Shown: in pieces, positions 8,400-18,519 of the stretch
How the letters are laid out: the number at the start of each line of letters is the position of its first letter
Numbering within the stretch: position 1 is the first letter of the stretch
NCBI RefSeq assembly: GCF_014332695.1
Contig: NZ_MBUA01000001.1
Span: 868,001-932,000, forward strand
Length of the DNA: 64,000 nt
Source: Flavihumibacter stibioxidans
Lineage (GTDB): Bacteria > Bacteroidota > Bacteroidia > Chitinophagales > Chitinophagaceae
Reading direction: 5' to 3'
The notes under the pieces: model-generated
Told to the model about the DNA's origin: nothing
The model's database searches: none
What the model saw: only the letters and a program-made list of their open reading frames with translations
Made by a program: the position numbers and the translations under genes

Positions 8400-9059
8400 T
8401 TACCGTGACTTCCTTCCCTTTTTGCTTTCTTCGTAACTCATTTCCCGGAACCCGGTTTTGGGGATATCAAATTTTGATACTGGTACAGGATTGAGACTAA
8501 CCTGTGAAACGACATAACGAATAGTCAGTTTTCCCTGGGTCAGTTCATACTCCAGCGGCAGCCCCTTAAGGTTGCTAAACTGGGAATTATAGTTATTATT
8601 TTCCGGGATGATATCTTCCGTATAGTACACCACAAAAGAACTGCCATCTTTCAGATCAGCCACAGCCTTCCGGCAATTGTAACCAGCCAGCATCTTGGTT
8701 TCTCCGGTATTGGTGAACCTGATGCCTTCATATTTGCGGTTTTTGTCTTTCCAGTCATCTGCCGTCATCCGGATGAGCACTTTCTGCCCCCCAACCTCCT
8801 GCAGCACCACACCTGCACCCGTCCGGGCATCATGGATAGTGGTAAAACTTGCCAGGGCGCTGACCATTTCAGAACGGCTGAAGCTCCCCTTCAGGTAAAC
8901 TGTTGTAGTGGCGCCATCAAAAGCGTCAGCCAGCTTAGGTTCTACGCTACCGGTGTTGATCACAGCATCGTATACCACAGTGAGGTCGGCAACCTTTTTC
9001 TGGGCCTGTACAGACAACAATCCGGCTGCGAGAATTCCTGAAAGAATTATTTTTTTCAT
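8400..9059 (-). CDS. Secreted GLPGLI/DUF4412-like protein
   Basis: A 219-residue exported protein with signal peptide at 1-19 (MKKIILSGILAAGLLSVQA). The mature part has the pattern shared by GLPGLI and DUF4412 proteins: a strand-rich N-terminal half, a central cysteine block (MLAGYNCRKAVADL) and LKGLPLEYEL near residue 165, close to the GLPGLI signature itself. The role of this family is unknown; members are usually periplasmic and Bacteroidota-specific. It follows yidC by 45 bp on the same strand and may be cotranscribed with it. The C-terminus is Lys/Arg-rich. Confidence 0.72.
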   Translation of the reverse strand: MKKIILSGILAAGLLSVQAQKKVADLTVVYDAVINTGSVEPKLADAFDGATTTVYLKGSFSRSEMVSALASFTTIHDARTGAGVVLQEVGGQKVLIRMTADDWKDKNRKYEGIRFTNTGETKMLAGYNCRKAVADLKDGSSFVVYYTEDIIPENNNYNSQFSNLKGLPLEYELTQGKLTIRYVVSQVSLNPVPVSKFDIPKTGFREMSYEESKKGRKSR

Positions 9060-9104
9060 GGTCTTATTTCAGCTATCAGACGATATTTAGCGGACCCGGG
9101 TTGT

Positions 9105-10946
9105 CTACTTACCCTTTTTCTGCTGCATCCCCTGCACCCGCTTTTGTGTTTCCTGCATTTCTTCCAGCTTGGACTGCCATTTTGATTTTGTTTTTGGCTT
9201 GGTCCGGTTTGCGGCCAGTTGTGCCACAATCTTGTCGTGGTCAATGATATAATTCTGGATGATCCACTGCAATACCAGGGTAATGATATTGGATACCGTA
9301 TAATACCAGGTCAAAGCTGATGGCAGTCTGTTGAAGAATACCAGCAGGATGACAGGGAAAATATACGGCATATATTTCAACATCGGATTATTCTGGTCCG
9401 GTGTCATGTTCATATTGTAGATGGAAATCAGGAAACTTGTGATCACAGCCGTAAGGGTAAAAAGGCTGATATGGTCTCCGAAGCCCAGAGGAACAGTGAA
9501 AGGGAGTTTGGCAATTACATCATAGGTTGACAGGTCATGCGCCCAAAGGAAACTTTCTCCCCTTAATACAATGGCTGAGTTAAAGAAACTGTACAATGCA
9601 AAGAAGATAGGAATCTGCAGCAGGGCTGGGATACATCCTCCAAGCGGATTTACACCGGCTTCCCGGAATAATTTCATCTGCTCCATTCCAAAGGTCTGCT
9701 GGTCGTCGCCGAACTTTGCCTTCAGTGCATCAATCTCAGGGCGAAGTGCCTTCATTTTAGCCCCGCTGAGGTAACTGGAATAAACCAGTGGCGATGTTAT
9801 CAGGCGGATAAACAATGTCAGCAGCGCAATTACAATACCATAACTGGCAATGAACTTCTTGATGAAATCAAAAACCGGCATTACGATATACTGATTAATA
9901 GGTCTTACAAAAGCATAGAAACCCTGTCCCAGGTTCACTATCTTATCCATTTTCTCCACCCCCAGGCTCCGCAGTACCTTGTAATCATTAGGCCCGTAAT
10001 AAAACTGCATGGGAATAACCACACTGTTGCCACCGGAAAGTTTTTTCTGGAAACTGGCTTTTGCCGCCACGATCAGACTGGAGCTGTCTTCACCCGGGCT
10101 GGTCCATTCAACCTGCCCTGCATCGAACTTGTCCTTTGCAATAAGGGTGGTATTAAAGAACTGCTGCTTGATACTTGCCCAATGCACGGGCTTCTCAAAC
10201 TTTTCCAGGTCATTGGAGAAGAGGTTAAAATAGTCATACTCACCATCTTCCACAATTACAAGCTGTGACTGCTGGCGCTCATATTTCACATCCTTCTCCT
10301 GTTGACGGGCATCAACCGTCCATTGCAGTTGCAGGTTCTGCTGGCTTATCAACGAGGATACACCATTAATTTTCAGATTGAAATCTACCAGGTATGACCC
10401 CTGTTTAATCAGGTATTCATGCTGTATGGTTTCGCCGTTATTCCCAGCAACTTCGTAGCTGATCGTATGGTTACCGGCTGCATCCTTTGAGGCCCCCTTA
10501 AACTGGAAAAATAAATCCCCGGACTGGGTGCTTTGATTGGGAGCGGTATTTACAGGATAGCTGATCTTGTCGCTCCCGTCATGGATAAGGGTAACCTGGC
10601 TGCTGTCGGAGCGTTTAAAGTTCCTGAGTGCCACCTGTACGGGCTGACCACCTTTATTGCTGAAGCGGACAGACAACAGGTCGGTTTCCACATCCTGGAA
10701 TTCTTCGGTACCACCTATGGCCCTGGCCCAACCCTTCACAGTAGAATCAAGCGCAACCTTTGCAACAGCACTGTCCTTCCGGGATGCGTCCGCAGCTTTT
10801 TTCTTTGCTGCATCTAATCTGGCTATGGAATCTTCATATTGCTGTCTCTGACCCTGCAATTCCTGGCTGTTTTTCGAAGAGATAAACAGGTAAACGAACA
10901 GAAGTACGCCTAATAGCACAAAACCAATAATCGTGTTGCGATCCAT
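9105..10946 (-). CDS. yidC: Membrane protein insertase YidC
   Basis: Inserts inner-membrane proteins together with, or independently of, SecYEG. The 613-residue Bacteroidota form has an N-terminal transmembrane helix (about 5-23), a Glu/Lys-rich linker, a large periplasmic beta domain (about 60-340) and the conserved C-terminal insertase core, with helices around FIASYGIVIALLTLFIRL, GGCIPALLQIPIFFALYSFF and LTWYYTVSNIITLVLQW. The C-terminal tail is strongly basic, as expected for ribosome contact. The family begins MDRNTIIGF, so the ATG at 10946 is chosen over 10955. A TATCTTTG box at 10978-10985 is a good -7 element. Confidence 0.95.
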   Translation of the reverse strand: MDRNTIIGFVLLGVLLFVYLFISSKNSQELQGQRQQYEDSIARLDAAKKKAADASRKDSAVAKVALDSTVKGWARAIGGTEEFQDVETDLLSVRFSNKGGQPVQVALRNFKRSDSSQVTLIHDGSDKISYPVNTAPNQSTQSGDLFFQFKGASKDAAGNHTISYEVAGNNGETIQHEYLIKQGSYLVDFNLKINGVSSLISQQNLQLQWTVDARQQEKDVKYERQQSQLVIVEDGEYDYFNLFSNDLEKFEKPVHWASIKQQFFNTTLIAKDKFDAGQVEWTSPGEDSSSLIVAAKASFQKKLSGGNSVVIPMQFYYGPNDYKVLRSLGVEKMDKIVNLGQGFYAFVRPINQYIVMPVFDFIKKFIASYGIVIALLTLFIRLITSPLVYSSYLSGAKMKALRPEIDALKAKFGDDQQTFGMEQMKLFREAGVNPLGGCIPALLQIPIFFALYSFFNSAIVLRGESFLWAHDLSTYDVIAKLPFTVPLGFGDHISLFTLTAVITSFLISIYNMNMTPDQNNPMLKYMPYIFPVILLVFFNRLPSALTWYYTVSNIITLVLQWIIQNYIIDHDKIVAQLAANRTKPKTKSKWQSKLEEMQETQKRVQGMQQKKGK

Positions 10947-10977
10947 GCTTTGCATGTAATAATATTTTTAAGACGTG

Positions 10978-10985
10978 CAAAGATA
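10978..10985 (-). promoter_or_regulatory. Probable -7 element of yidC
   Basis: Minus-strand TATCTTTG matches TAnnTTTG exactly, 32 nt upstream of the yidC ATG. No TTTG is found at the usual -33 distance; a CAAACCA tandem repeat occupies that place instead. Confidence 0.45.
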
Positions 10986-10990
10986 GGTAA

Positions 10991-11011
10991 TGGTTTGTGG
11001 TTTGTGGTTTG
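10991..11011. repeat. Tandem 7-bp repeat, (TGGTTTG)x3
   Basis: Three perfect head-to-tail copies of TGGTTTG on the plus strand, immediately upstream of the yidC -7 box where a -33 element would be expected. Repeat-number change here could alter yidC promoter strength. Confidence 0.85.
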
Positions 11012-11091
11012 TAGTTTTCAGGTATTGGGGAAACCCACTCCTGATTGGGTTCTGCAATTCCTGCCCCCAGCGGAAGACCGCAAACTGCAAA

Positions 11092-11117
11092 CAAAAAAAG
11101 CCCCGAAGGGCCTTTTT
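11092..11117 (-). terminator. Intrinsic terminator of pyrG
   Basis: On the minus strand directly after the pyrG stop, AAAAAGGCCC, a TTCG tetraloop and GGGCTTTTTTT form a short stable hairpin followed by a run of seven T. Confidence 0.85.
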
Positions 11118-13004
<1,887 letters not shown>

Positions 13005-13015
13005 TTATTGCTTAA

Positions 13016-13195
13016 TTATTTGATAGTCACTTGTGAAATGGGACCTGGTGTAATGGGGGTAGCTTTTATCAGCCCCGACTGGTTCCTTTTTAATAAAATA
13101 TCCTTTATCTTTTCATTGTTATCCTTGTTGGCGTGTAGCACTATGATCGCAACAACTTCAATAAATAATATCCAGATACTAATATTCTTTTTCAT
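13016..13195 (-). CDS. Small hypothetical protein with N-terminal membrane helix
   Basis: A 59-residue reading frame starting MKKNISIWILFIEVVAIIVL, which looks like a membrane anchor or signal segment, followed by a hydrophilic Lys/Asn-rich tail. Support for a real gene comes from its surroundings: a promoter-like pair TTTG-N17-TATACTTTG at 13238-13267 upstream, and a hairpin with a T-rich tail 28 bp after the stop. An overlapping plus-strand frame of similar size has neither. An additional ATG at 13201 is possible. No family recognised. Confidence 0.45.
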   Translation of the reverse strand: MKKNISIWILFIEVVAIIVLHANKDNNEKIKDILLKRNQSGLIKATPITPGPISQVTIK

Positions 13196-13237
13196 AAACA
13201 TTCGGTTCTAATTGTTTATCACAGGCTTACGGAGCTG

Positions 13238-13267
13238 CAAAGTATAACAAATTTTAATATTTGCAAA
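13238..13267 (-). promoter_or_regulatory. Candidate promoter of the small gene at 13016
   Basis: Minus-strand TTTG (13267-13264), 17-nt spacer, then TATACTTTG (13246-13238), one base longer than the consensus TAnnTTTG. It sits 43 bp upstream of the ATG at 13195. Confidence 0.4.
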
Positions 13268-13350
13268 GTAGCCTTCTGTTTTTACCATATTACATTAACG
13301 AAGCACCTCATAATATATTATTTGTACCACAAATATTCCACTTCAATTTT

Positions 13351-14151
13351 TCAGTCCATTTGAATTTTAATAAAACTTGCTGAAATCCCCTTTATAATTG
13401 AAGAGCTCAGCCCCTGGTGTTCCATCTCATTCAACCCTGCTATGGTGCATCCTTTCGGGGTGGTCACCTTGTCTATTTCCTGTTCCGGATGGGTACCTTT
13501 CTGCAAAAGAAGCTCCGCGGCACCCTTTACCGTTTGGGCTGCTATCAGGCTGGCTGTTTTCGCATCAAACCCAATCTCGATCCCTCCCTGAATATTAGCC
13601 CTGATATACCGCATGGCATAGGCTGTTCCACAGGCCCCCAGTACGGTGGCGGCATCCATCAGTTTTTCCTCAATTACGACTACCCTGCCAACCTGGTTGA
13701 AAAGTTCCAATACCCAGTTGATCTGTTCCTGGCTGGCATTGACATGACTGATGCAGGTCATGCTTTCCCGGATGGCAATGGCAGTATTAGGCATCGCCCT
13801 GAATACCGGAACAGCCCCTTTTGATACAAGTTCATCGCCAATTTCCTTCATACTCACGCCAGTTACTACGGAGATGACTACCTTATCTGCCCCGATAACC
13901 GGAACCAGTTCCTTTACCACTTCCTTTATCTGGTAGGGTTTAACCGCCAGCAAAACCACATCACTTTCCTGCGCCGCTGCAAGGTTATCACTGGTAATCC
14001 TGATCCCTTTTTGTGAAAGGGGCTGCAGTAATGTCAGGTTTCTGCGGGTTACGGTAATATTTCCGGGTTCGGTAAAACCACCTGCAAGAAGGCCTTCAGC
14101 TATAGATATGCCCAGGTTTCCACCACCAATTATGGCAATTTTCTTACTCAT
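13351..14151 (-). CDS. proC: Pyrroline-5-carboxylate reductase
   Basis: Final step of proline synthesis: NAD(P)H-dependent reduction of 1-pyrroline-5-carboxylate. The 266-residue protein has the N-terminal Rossmann loop (IAIIGGGNLGISIAEG), the conserved VFRAMPNTA motif near residue 120, and the C-terminal helical dimerisation domain with QTVKGAAELL and TTPKGCTIAGLNEME (the P5CR signature). The ATG at 14151 is preferred over 14181 because the Rossmann strand then begins at residue 4. The hldD terminator at 14173-14202 lies just upstream, so proC is probably transcribed on its own. Confidence 0.94.
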   Translation of the reverse strand: MSKKIAIIGGGNLGISIAEGLLAGGFTEPGNITVTRRNLTLLQPLSQKGIRITSDNLAAAQESDVVLLAVKPYQIKEVVKELVPVIGADKVVISVVTGVSMKEIGDELVSKGAVPVFRAMPNTAIAIRESMTCISHVNASQEQINWVLELFNQVGRVVVIEEKLMDAATVLGACGTAYAMRYIRANIQGGIEIGFDAKTASLIAAQTVKGAAELLLQKGTHPEQEIDKVTTPKGCTIAGLNEMEHQGLSSSIIKGISASFIKIQMD

Positions 14152-14172
14152 ATGGTCATATTTAAATAAAAA

Positions 14173-14202
14173 TGCCATCACACCTTAGGGGGCGTAATGG
14201 CA
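14173..14202 (-). terminator. Intrinsic terminator of hldD
   Basis: Twelve-base-pair stem (two G-U wobbles on the RNA) with a six-base loop, followed on the minus strand by ATTTTTATTT. It begins 26 bp after the hldD stop. Confidence 0.75.
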
Positions 14203-14227
14203 GCAATCATTTTGTAAATATAGGGAA

Positions 14228-15208
14228 TTAAAAGTATTTATTTTCCACCAGGTAGTTTCTCACATAATCATCCACACCTTCCTCAAGACTGTAGAATGGT
14301 TCATTGTAACCGGCCTTCCTGAGTTTATCCATATTTGCTTCTGTAAAATACTGGTATTTATCCCGAATATCCAGCGGCATATCGATAAACTCAATTACAG
14401 CCGCTTTATTTATTCCTGCAAAAGTTGCTTTCACCAAATCCTCGAAAGTCCTGGCGGTACCGGTACCCAGGTTGTACAAGCCCGATTCAGGCTTATTTTC
14501 CATCAACCAGAAACAAACCCGGATCACATCCTTGACATAGATAAAATCACGTAACTGCCTTCCGTCCTGGTAGTCGGGGCGATGTGACCTGAAAAGTTTT
14601 ACTAAGCCTTGTTCCCGGATCTGGTTAAACGAGTGCCAGATCACGCTGGCCATGCGTCCTTTATGGTATTCGTTCGGACCATACACATTAAAAAACTTCA
14701 GTCCCGCCCAAAACGGCGGATGACATTCTTCATGTAAAACCCACTTATCAAACTCATTCTTTGAAATACCATAAGCGTTAAGTGGCTGAAGGCTGAAGGG
14801 CAATTCATGGTTATCGTCATAACCCAGTTCCCCATCACCATAGGTTGCGGCGGAGGAAGCATATACGAGCGGAACATTATGAATGGTACAATAGTTCCAG
14901 ACTTTCTGCGAATATTCAACATTCAGTTCCTGGTGAATGGCATAGTTGAATTCTGTAGTGTCGGTACGTGCACCGATATGGAAGAAAAAACTGACCTGTG
15001 GCTGGTGGTCATTCAGCCATTCAAAAAACAATCCCCGGTCTATTTTTTCAATAAACAGCTTACCCTCCAGGTTAGGTTCCTTATCCTGCCGGCTGAAATC
15101 ATCAACCAGTATCAGGTTTGTATATCCTTTCAGGTTGAGGTAACCAACCAGGCAACTCCCGATAAAACCGGCGGCACCGGTCACCACTATCACCGTCTTA
15201 TTATCCAT
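14228..15208 (-). CDS. hldD: ADP-L-glycero-D-manno-heptose 6-epimerase
   Basis: NAD(P)-dependent extended SDR that epimerises ADP-D-glycero-D-manno-heptose at C6 to supply heptose for the lipopolysaccharide core. The 326-residue protein has the Rossmann GAAGFIGS loop at about 11-18, a Ser/Ser/Ala active-site region (YASSAATYGDG), the catalytic Tyr and Lys in YGISK near residue 145, and family-specific FFNVYGPNEYHKGRMASV. It sits between purL and proC. The rest of the heptose pathway is not in the window. Confidence 0.93.
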   Translation of the reverse strand: MDNKTVIVVTGAAGFIGSCLVGYLNLKGYTNLILVDDFSRQDKEPNLEGKLFIEKIDRGLFFEWLNDHQPQVSFFFHIGARTDTTEFNYAIHQELNVEYSQKVWNYCTIHNVPLVYASSAATYGDGELGYDDNHELPFSLQPLNAYGISKNEFDKWVLHEECHPPFWAGLKFFNVYGPNEYHKGRMASVIWHSFNQIREQGLVKLFRSHRPDYQDGRQLRDFIYVKDVIRVCFWLMENKPESGLYNLGTGTARTFEDLVKATFAGINKAAVIEFIDMPLDIRDKYQYFTEANMDKLRKAGYNEPFYSLEEGVDDYVRNYLVENKYF

Positions 15209-15223
15209 ACTTTAAAAATAATC

Positions 15224-15244
15224 ATTCACCATTCACCATTCACC
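15224..15244. repeat. Tandem 7-bp repeat, (ATTCACC)x3
   Basis: Three perfect head-to-tail copies of ATTCACC in the 39-bp gap between the purL stop and the hldD start. No other feature is visible in the gap. Confidence 0.85.
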
Positions 15245-15247
15245 GTT

Positions 15248-17482
15248 TTACAGCGCACTCAGTGCGTGCTCACTTTCATGTCCGGCCAGCAATTTTTCAA
15301 TGGCCGTATCATACTTATTTTTCCAGTCATTAATGGTTCCCCAGTTTTCGCCATCGATGGAAATACTTCCGTTGGTGACGGTTCCAAGGCGCTGGAAGGC
15401 GGTCTTACCACGCAGGGCGTCTTCAATATCACACAACATCCTTGGTTTAACGGTAACCACCACCCTGCTCTGGCCTTCGCCAAAAAGATAGGCATCCTTA
15501 CGGTAAGCACTATCCGTAGATATCTCAAATCCTTTACCGCCGGCAAAGCCTGACTCCGCAAGGGTAATGAACAAACCGCCTTCGCTGATATCGTGCGCAG
15601 ATTCGATCATTTTGTTTTTGATCAGGGAAGAGATGGTTTGCTGCAGTGCAACTTCTTCTTCCAGGTCAAAGCGTGGCGCTGGGGAAAACTCCACGCCCAC
15701 AATTTTGTGCAGGTATTCTGAGCTATTGATATCATCACTGGCCTGTCCGATCATAAGAATAATATCTCCCTCCTGCCTGAATCCAAGGGTCATTTTATCT
15801 TCCATGCTATCCAGTAATCCTACCATGCCAATGGTTGGTGTAGGGTAAACTGCACCATCGGGGTTCTGGTTGTAGAAACTTACGTTTCCCCCTGTAACGG
15901 GTGTATTGAAACGGCGGCAGGCATCACCCATACCTTTTATGGCCTGTACGAACTGATAATATACCTGTGGGTCATAGGGATTTCCAAAGTTCAGGCAGTT
16001 GGTTACACCCAGGGGCTCACCGCCGCTGCAAACAATATTTCTGGCAGCTTCCGCCACAGCGATCATTGCACCTTTATAAGGATCGGCATACACATAACGG
16101 CTGTTACAATCCGTAGTTACAGCAAGTGCCTTGTTACTGGGTTTGGCAAGTACAACGGCAGCATCACTGGGTGAATTGGTTGAAGTATTACCTGTTCCCA
16201 CCATACTGTCGTACTGCACATACACCCAGCGCTTTGAAGCGATGTTGGGGATTTCAACCATTTTTTCCGCCACTGCTTTCAGGTCGGAAGCAACAGGCAC
16301 GGCCGACTGGTCGAATGCATTTATTTTCTCAAAATAAGCGGGGGTCTCATAAGGCCGGTCGTATTGCGGGGCACCGCCTCCCAACACCAGCTCATATGCA
16401 GGGATGGAGGCTTCCAATTCGCCGTGCATGTAAAAATTCAGGATGCCATCTCCCGTAACCTCACCAATAACAGAACAGGGCAGGTCCCACTTTTCAAAAA
16501 TGGCTTCCACTATTGATTCCTTGCCCTTTTCAACGACCATGAGCATACGCTCCTGGCTTTCACTCAGCAGCAACTCCCATGTTTTCATATTCTGCTGGCG
16601 GGTAGGCACTTTATCCAGGTCTATTCGCATACCCACGCCTCCCTTGGCACTCATTTCGGCGGTGGAGCAGATAATACCGGCTGCACCCATATCCTGCATA
16701 CCAACAACGGTTCCGGTTTTAATTACTTCCAGGCATGCTTCCAGCAGTTTCTTTTCCTGGAAGGGGTCTCCTACCTGAACGGCAGGCAGTTCTTCGGTAC
16801 TTTCGGCGGTAATATCGGCCGAAGCGAAAGAAGCGCCACCGATTCCATCCTTACCAGTAGCGGAACCAACAAACATCACCGGATTGCCTATGCCTTCAGC
16901 AGTAGCACTGACGGTACCACCGGCTTTCACTATACCCACACTCATAGCGTTTACTAGGGGGTTGGTATGGTAACAATTTTCGAAATAGATCTCTCCGCCA
17001 ACGGTAGGCACGCCAAAGCAGTTGCCATAATGCCCGATACCGTGCACCACCCCACCCAGCAGGTGTTGTGTTTTGCTTTCGTTCAGGTTACCGAAACGAA
17101 GGGAATTGAGGGCTGCAATTGGTCTGGCCCCCATGGTAAAAATGTCGCGATGGATACCTCCCACACCGGTAGCTGCACCCTGGAAAGGTTCAATGGCCGA
17201 GGGGTGATTATGGCTTTCAATCTTGAAAACCACACCGTAGTCATCGCCCATGTCCATAAGACCGGCGTTTTCTTCACCGGCAGCCACCAGCATCCGGCCA
17301 CCTTCCCGGGGAAGGGTTTTCAGCCACTTAATAGAATTCTTATAACTGCAATGTTCACTCCACATGCCACTGAAGGCACAGAGCTCGTTAAAATTCGGCA
17401 TCCGGCCGAGTTTCTGTTGTATAAGTTCAAATTCTTCGTCTGTCAGACGGAGTTGGCGGGCTGTTTTTACTGTTACTTCCAT
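15248..17482 (-). CDS. purL: Phosphoribosylformylglycinamidine synthase subunit PurL
   Basis: Fourth step of purine synthesis: ATP-dependent conversion of FGAR to FGAM, using ammonia delivered by PurQ. At 744 residues this is the small, three-component PurL, so separate PurS and PurQ are required; neither is in the window. Visible motifs are the N-terminal CSYKNSIKWLK block, the catalytic His region KIESHNHPSAIEPFQGAATG near residue 80, GGASFASADI, and the C-terminal half starting at about 380 that repeats the AIRS fold (GGNVSFYNQ). The start at 17482 gives MEVTVKTARQLRLTDEEF; the longer frame to 17533 is not family-like. A TACCTTTG -7 box lies at 17511-17518. Confidence 0.95.
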   Translation of the reverse strand: MEVTVKTARQLRLTDEEFELIQQKLGRMPNFNELCAFSGMWSEHCSYKNSIKWLKTLPREGGRMLVAAGEENAGLMDMGDDYGVVFKIESHNHPSAIEPFQGAATGVGGIHRDIFTMGARPIAALNSLRFGNLNESKTQHLLGGVVHGIGHYGNCFGVPTVGGEIYFENCYHTNPLVNAMSVGIVKAGGTVSATAEGIGNPVMFVGSATGKDGIGGASFASADITAESTEELPAVQVGDPFQEKKLLEACLEVIKTGTVVGMQDMGAAGIICSTAEMSAKGGVGMRIDLDKVPTRQQNMKTWELLLSESQERMLMVVEKGKESIVEAIFEKWDLPCSVIGEVTGDGILNFYMHGELEASIPAYELVLGGGAPQYDRPYETPAYFEKINAFDQSAVPVASDLKAVAEKMVEIPNIASKRWVYVQYDSMVGTGNTSTNSPSDAAVVLAKPSNKALAVTTDCNSRYVYADPYKGAMIAVAEAARNIVCSGGEPLGVTNCLNFGNPYDPQVYYQFVQAIKGMGDACRRFNTPVTGGNVSFYNQNPDGAVYPTPTIGMVGLLDSMEDKMTLGFRQEGDIILMIGQASDDINSSEYLHKIVGVEFSPAPRFDLEEEVALQQTISSLIKNKMIESAHDISEGGLFITLAESGFAGGKGFEISTDSAYRKDAYLFGEGQSRVVVTVKPRMLCDIEDALRGKTAFQRLGTVTNGSISIDGENWGTINDWKNKYDTAIEKLLAGHESEHALSAL

Positions 17483-17510
17483 GATTTTAGGCGGATAGTG
17501 TAAGAAAGCG

Positions 17511-17518
17511 CAAAGGTA
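17511..17518 (-). promoter_or_regulatory. Probable -7 element of purL
   Basis: Minus-strand TACCTTTG matches TAnnTTTG exactly, 29 nt upstream of the purL ATG. No clear TTTG at -33. Confidence 0.45.
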
Positions 17519-17586
17519 AGGTACAGGCGGCACCTTGTAAAATCAGTTGTTAATTATTTCAGATAGGGTAATATTGTGGCTTCTGT

Positions 17587-18519
17587 ATGCTGATCGCGTT
17601 TGTCCATAACCAAAAGGCCTTACTGCCCGAAATTGCCGCCTACCGGCATTTTTTTGAAGGCAAAGGCCTGCACACGGCAGAATGTCTTCCGGCAGAAATT
17701 CCGGATATCCGCCCCGATATAGAATGGCATTTCATGGGAACCCATTTCAGCAGGAGGTTCAGGAACAATCTGGTGATACACGAATACGCATCCCTCTCGG
17801 CCCCGCCTTTCCGGAAAATCAAGGACCTTGTCAAAAGGGAAACCAGCACCAAACCGGATTTCAGGATTTTCATGAATGAGTACATCAGGAATAGTCTGTC
17901 ATTTAATGACGGCATTCCCTGGGGTTACAGGAATATGATATATATAGAAGATGGTTCCCCTCCGCAGCATGTCATCCCTCCATTATACGATTTTATTTAT
18001 GCCGGAACACTCGATAAAACCAGGGAACCTCATAAATGGCTGGATTGTTTTACGGAGGGTGGCTCCATGAGTAAACGGACGGTCCTTGTTTTGTCCGGAA
18101 GGAATGAGGATCTGGTACGAAAATACAGGGCATGTTCCAATATCAGGTTTGCAGGCCCGGTGCCCCCTGATCAGGTAGCCGGGTATGTTCACCAATGCAG
18201 GTTCGGGATCAACTACCAGCCGGACAGGGAACCATTTAACCGGCAGCCCTCCGCGAAACTACTCACGTATGCGGCATGCGGCTTACCGGTCGTTTCGACA
18301 GATTATGTATGGGTGCGCGAATTCCAACAACAGTACGGAGGAAAATATTTCTTTCTAAAAACTGACCTGTCCAATTTCACCTGGGAAAACCTGAACCGCT
18401 TTCAGTTCAGCTCACCTGACCTCAGCGAGTGGGGTTTAAGTACCCAACTTAAAAGGTCAGGGGTTTGCGAATTCCTGGCCAGCCGAACGGGCATGAAAGG
18501 CTTGGCCATTATTGAGTGA
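17587..18519 (+). CDS. Glycosyltransferase-like protein
   Basis: A 310-residue cytoplasmic protein. The C-terminal half has features of a GT-B donor-binding domain: VLVLSGRNEDLVRKY, the FAGPVPPDQVAGYVHQCRFG pattern common to GT1/GT4 enzymes, and PSAKLLTYAACGLPVVSTDY, where the usual conserved acidic residue of an EX7E motif is not obvious. The N-terminal half (acceptor side) is divergent. Next to another glycosyltransferase and a polytopic membrane protein, it probably acts in surface polysaccharide or glycolipid assembly. Its stop overlaps the convergent neighbour by 11 bp. Substrate unknown. Confidence 0.75.
   Translation: MLIAFVHNQKALLPEIAAYRHFFEGKGLHTAECLPAEIPDIRPDIEWHFMGTHFSRRFRNNLVIHEYASLSAPPFRKIKDLVKRETSTKPDFRIFMNEYIRNSLSFNDGIPWGYRNMIYIEDGSPPQHVIPPLYDFIYAGTLDKTREPHKWLDCFTEGGSMSKRTVLVLSGRNEDLVRKYRACSNIRFAGPVPPDQVAGYVHQCRFGINYQPDREPFNRQPSAKLLTYAACGLPVVSTDYVWVREFQQQYGGKYFFLKTDLSNFTWENLNRFQFSSPDLSEWGLSTQLKRSGVCEFLASRTGMKGLAIIE

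Noticed and set aside
14807-15553. 248-residue plus-strand frame across hldD and purL
   Set aside because: It spans two well-supported genes on the other strand and the tandem heptamer between them, and looks like a shadow frame.
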